7,721 nt of DNA from Alphaproteobacteria bacterium (GTDB lineage: Bacteria > Pseudomonadota > Alphaproteobacteria > CAAGCB01 > CAG-977): positions 1 to 7,721 of the forward strand of contig JAJXEL010000103.1 in the NCBI GenBank assembly GCA_021639925.1, given 5' to 3'. A model generated the notes under the pieces. The model worked only from the letters and a program-made list of their open reading frames with translations. It searched no databases and was not told where the DNA came from. The position numbers were made by a program, and so were the translations under genes. Below are positions 7,338 to 7,721 of this stretch, piece by piece (the first letter of the stretch is position 1; every line of letters begins with the position of its first letter).

Positions 7338-7358
7338 TTCATATTCTGAGGGTATGAA
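7338..7358 (+). other. Hairpin in the 5' leader of the VirB2-like gene
   Basis: TTCATAT and GTATGAA pair over 7 positions (one U-G pair) around the loop TCTGAGG. The structure lies inside the predicted leader, 20 bases before the AAGGAG site. It could affect mRNA stability or translation, or be an operator in DNA form. The stem is short and AT-rich, so chance is a real alternative. Confidence 0.35.
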
Positions 7359-7378
7359 GAACATTTAACCTTAAAAAC

Positions 7379-7384
7379 AAGGAG
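7379..7384 (+). promoter_or_regulatory. Strong ribosome binding site of the VirB2-like gene
   Basis: AAGGAG ends 7 bases before the ATG at 7392, a near-optimal arrangement. It fits a highly translated structural subunit and fixes the start codon. Confidence 0.8.
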
Positions 7385-7391
7385 AACTGAA

Positions 7392-7694
7392 ATGAAACTT
7401 TTATATTTAGCATTGGCTGTGTTGTTGGCCACTTCCGCCGAAGGTCAGGCGGCCGCTTTTGATACCGTACAGAACAAAGGTGTCGAACTGTTTAAAAACG
7501 TCAGAACGATTGTTTTCGTTATGGGTGGTTTCGGTCTGGTTGGTCTGGCCGTTGGCGCGATTTTCGGCGCTGTAAAATGGAAATGGTTCGCTTCTTTGGC
7601 CTTTGGTCTGGTCGTTTTGGCGATTGCTTCTCAGGTCGTTGAATACTTCACGGCTGGCGGCGCAACCTCCGGCTTCGGCGATACACTGCAATAA
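7392..7694 (+). CDS. VirB2/TrbC-like two-helix pilin or small membrane subunit
   Basis: A 100-residue protein with the layout of VirB2/TrbC conjugative pilins. Residues 1-22 are a Sec signal (MKLL, then a hydrophobic run) with a probable cleavage after AAA, leaving a mature chain of about 78 residues starting FDTVQ. Two Gly/Ala-rich membrane helices follow, about 39-61 and 66-86, joined by a short basic KWKW loop. The tail after residue 87 is Gly/Thr-rich and ends DTLQ. VirB2 and TrbC subunits share the signal peptide, the two helices and a basic loop. It lacks the type IV prepilin signal (Gly before a hydrophobic helix with Glu at +5), so it is not the pilus prepilin. Other small two-helix secretion-system proteins, such as the IcmD/TraQ group, are alternatives. 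It has its own promoter and a strong ribosome binding site. Only 27 bases of unremarkable sequence follow the stop, so a downstream operon may lie outside. Confidence 0.75.
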   Translation: MKLLYLALAVLLATSAEGQAAAFDTVQNKGVELFKNVRTIVFVMGGFGLVGLAVGAIFGAVKWKWFASLAFGLVVLAIASQVVEYFTAGGATSGFGDTLQ

Positions 7695-7721
7695 TCTGCA
7701 CAAAATTACGAAAAGTTGCCG

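Larger units (their letters stand above)
7081..7391. promoter_or_regulatory. AT-rich divergent control region
   Basis: About 311 bases separate the starts of the membrane-protein gene (minus) and the VirB2-like gene (plus). The region is very AT-rich, with many A and T runs. On the plus side it holds the promoter at 7291-7319 and the leader hairpin at 7338-7358. TTTGACTT occurs twice, exactly 50 bases apart (7240 and 7290). TGACAA (7231-7236) and TTGTCA (7258-7263) form a spaced inverted repeat. A CtrA-like element, TTAA-N7-TAAA, lies at 7144-7158 with one mismatch. No minus-strand promoter is clear. Candidates are TTTCCA-17-TATCCT (7139-7111) and TTGACA-17-AAAAAT (7264-7236). I see no convincing gene inside. 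Confidence 0.6.

Noticed and set aside
7173..7364. Minus-strand open frame of 63 codons in the divergent intergenic region
   Set aside because: It covers the promoter and leader of the VirB2-like gene and reflects AT-rich sequence (Phe/Ile/Lys-rich). An AAGG lies 4 bases before its ATG, but there is no signal peptide or domain, so I do not call it a gene.
7392..7694. The 100-residue protein as the type IV prepilin of the operon
   Set aside because: It has a standard Sec signal with an Ala-rich cleavage site and two membrane helices. It lacks the short basic leader, Gly at -1 and Glu at +5 of a prepilin.
7407..7703. Minus-strand open frame of 98 codons opposite the VirB2-like gene
   Set aside because: Antisense shadow; the plus-strand reading has the signal peptide, two helices and a strong ribosome binding site.
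1..7721. CRISPR arrays, tRNA or rRNA genes, insertion sequences
   Set aside because: No regularly spaced repeats, cloverleaf-like stretches, transposase motifs or terminal inverted repeats were seen on either strand.

Overview
The window carries a type IVb pilus assembly locus, read almost entirely from the minus strand, with one small plus-strand gene diverging from it at the right end. Coding DNA has moderate GC and the gaps between genes are strongly AT-rich. Strong Shine-Dalgarno sites, lipoprotein and Sec signals, and PilN/PilO2/TcpQ-type proteins show a Gram-negative host. The style (Ala/Pro-rich periplasmic linkers, PilN/PilO2 families) suggests an alphaproteobacterium. That placement is an inference: no marker gene is present.

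Layout from right to left on the minus strand. (1) A 766-residue single-pass membrane protein (7080-4780) has a very long disordered periplasmic region and a C-terminal domain that looks like a degenerate OmpA/MotB fold. I do not recognise it as a named pilus component. (2) A terminator-like hairpin (4690-4721) is followed by a consensus-like promoter (4650-4678). (3) Behind that promoter lies a tight operon: a TcpQ/PilL-type lipoprotein (4609-3920), a PilN-family lipoprotein secretin (3930-2326), a PilO2-like bitopic inner-membrane protein with a very acidic cytoplasmic tail (2311-926), and a PilP-like secreted protein that runs off the left edge (942-1). Two of the three junctions overlap (11 and 17 bases) and the third gap is 14 bases, so these four are co-transcribed and probably translationally coupled.

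On the plus strand, a 100-residue protein (7392-7694) has a cleavable Sec signal and two membrane helices. That is the architecture of VirB2/TrbC conjugative pilins, not of a type IV prepilin. It has its own promoter (7291-7319), a short 5' leader with a small hairpin, and a strong ribosome binding site. It and the 766-residue gene share an AT-rich divergent control region of about 310 bases.

How the parts fit: the secretin would form the outer-membrane channel. The TcpQ lipoprotein would assist or cap it. PilO2 and PilP would link the inner-membrane platform to the secretin across the periplasm. The assembly ATPase (PilQ/TcpT type), polytopic platform protein (PilR) and true prepilin are not in the window; the first two would be expected beyond base 1. 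The most interesting points are the VirB2-like subunit next to a type IVb pilus operon and the large unrecognised protein between them.
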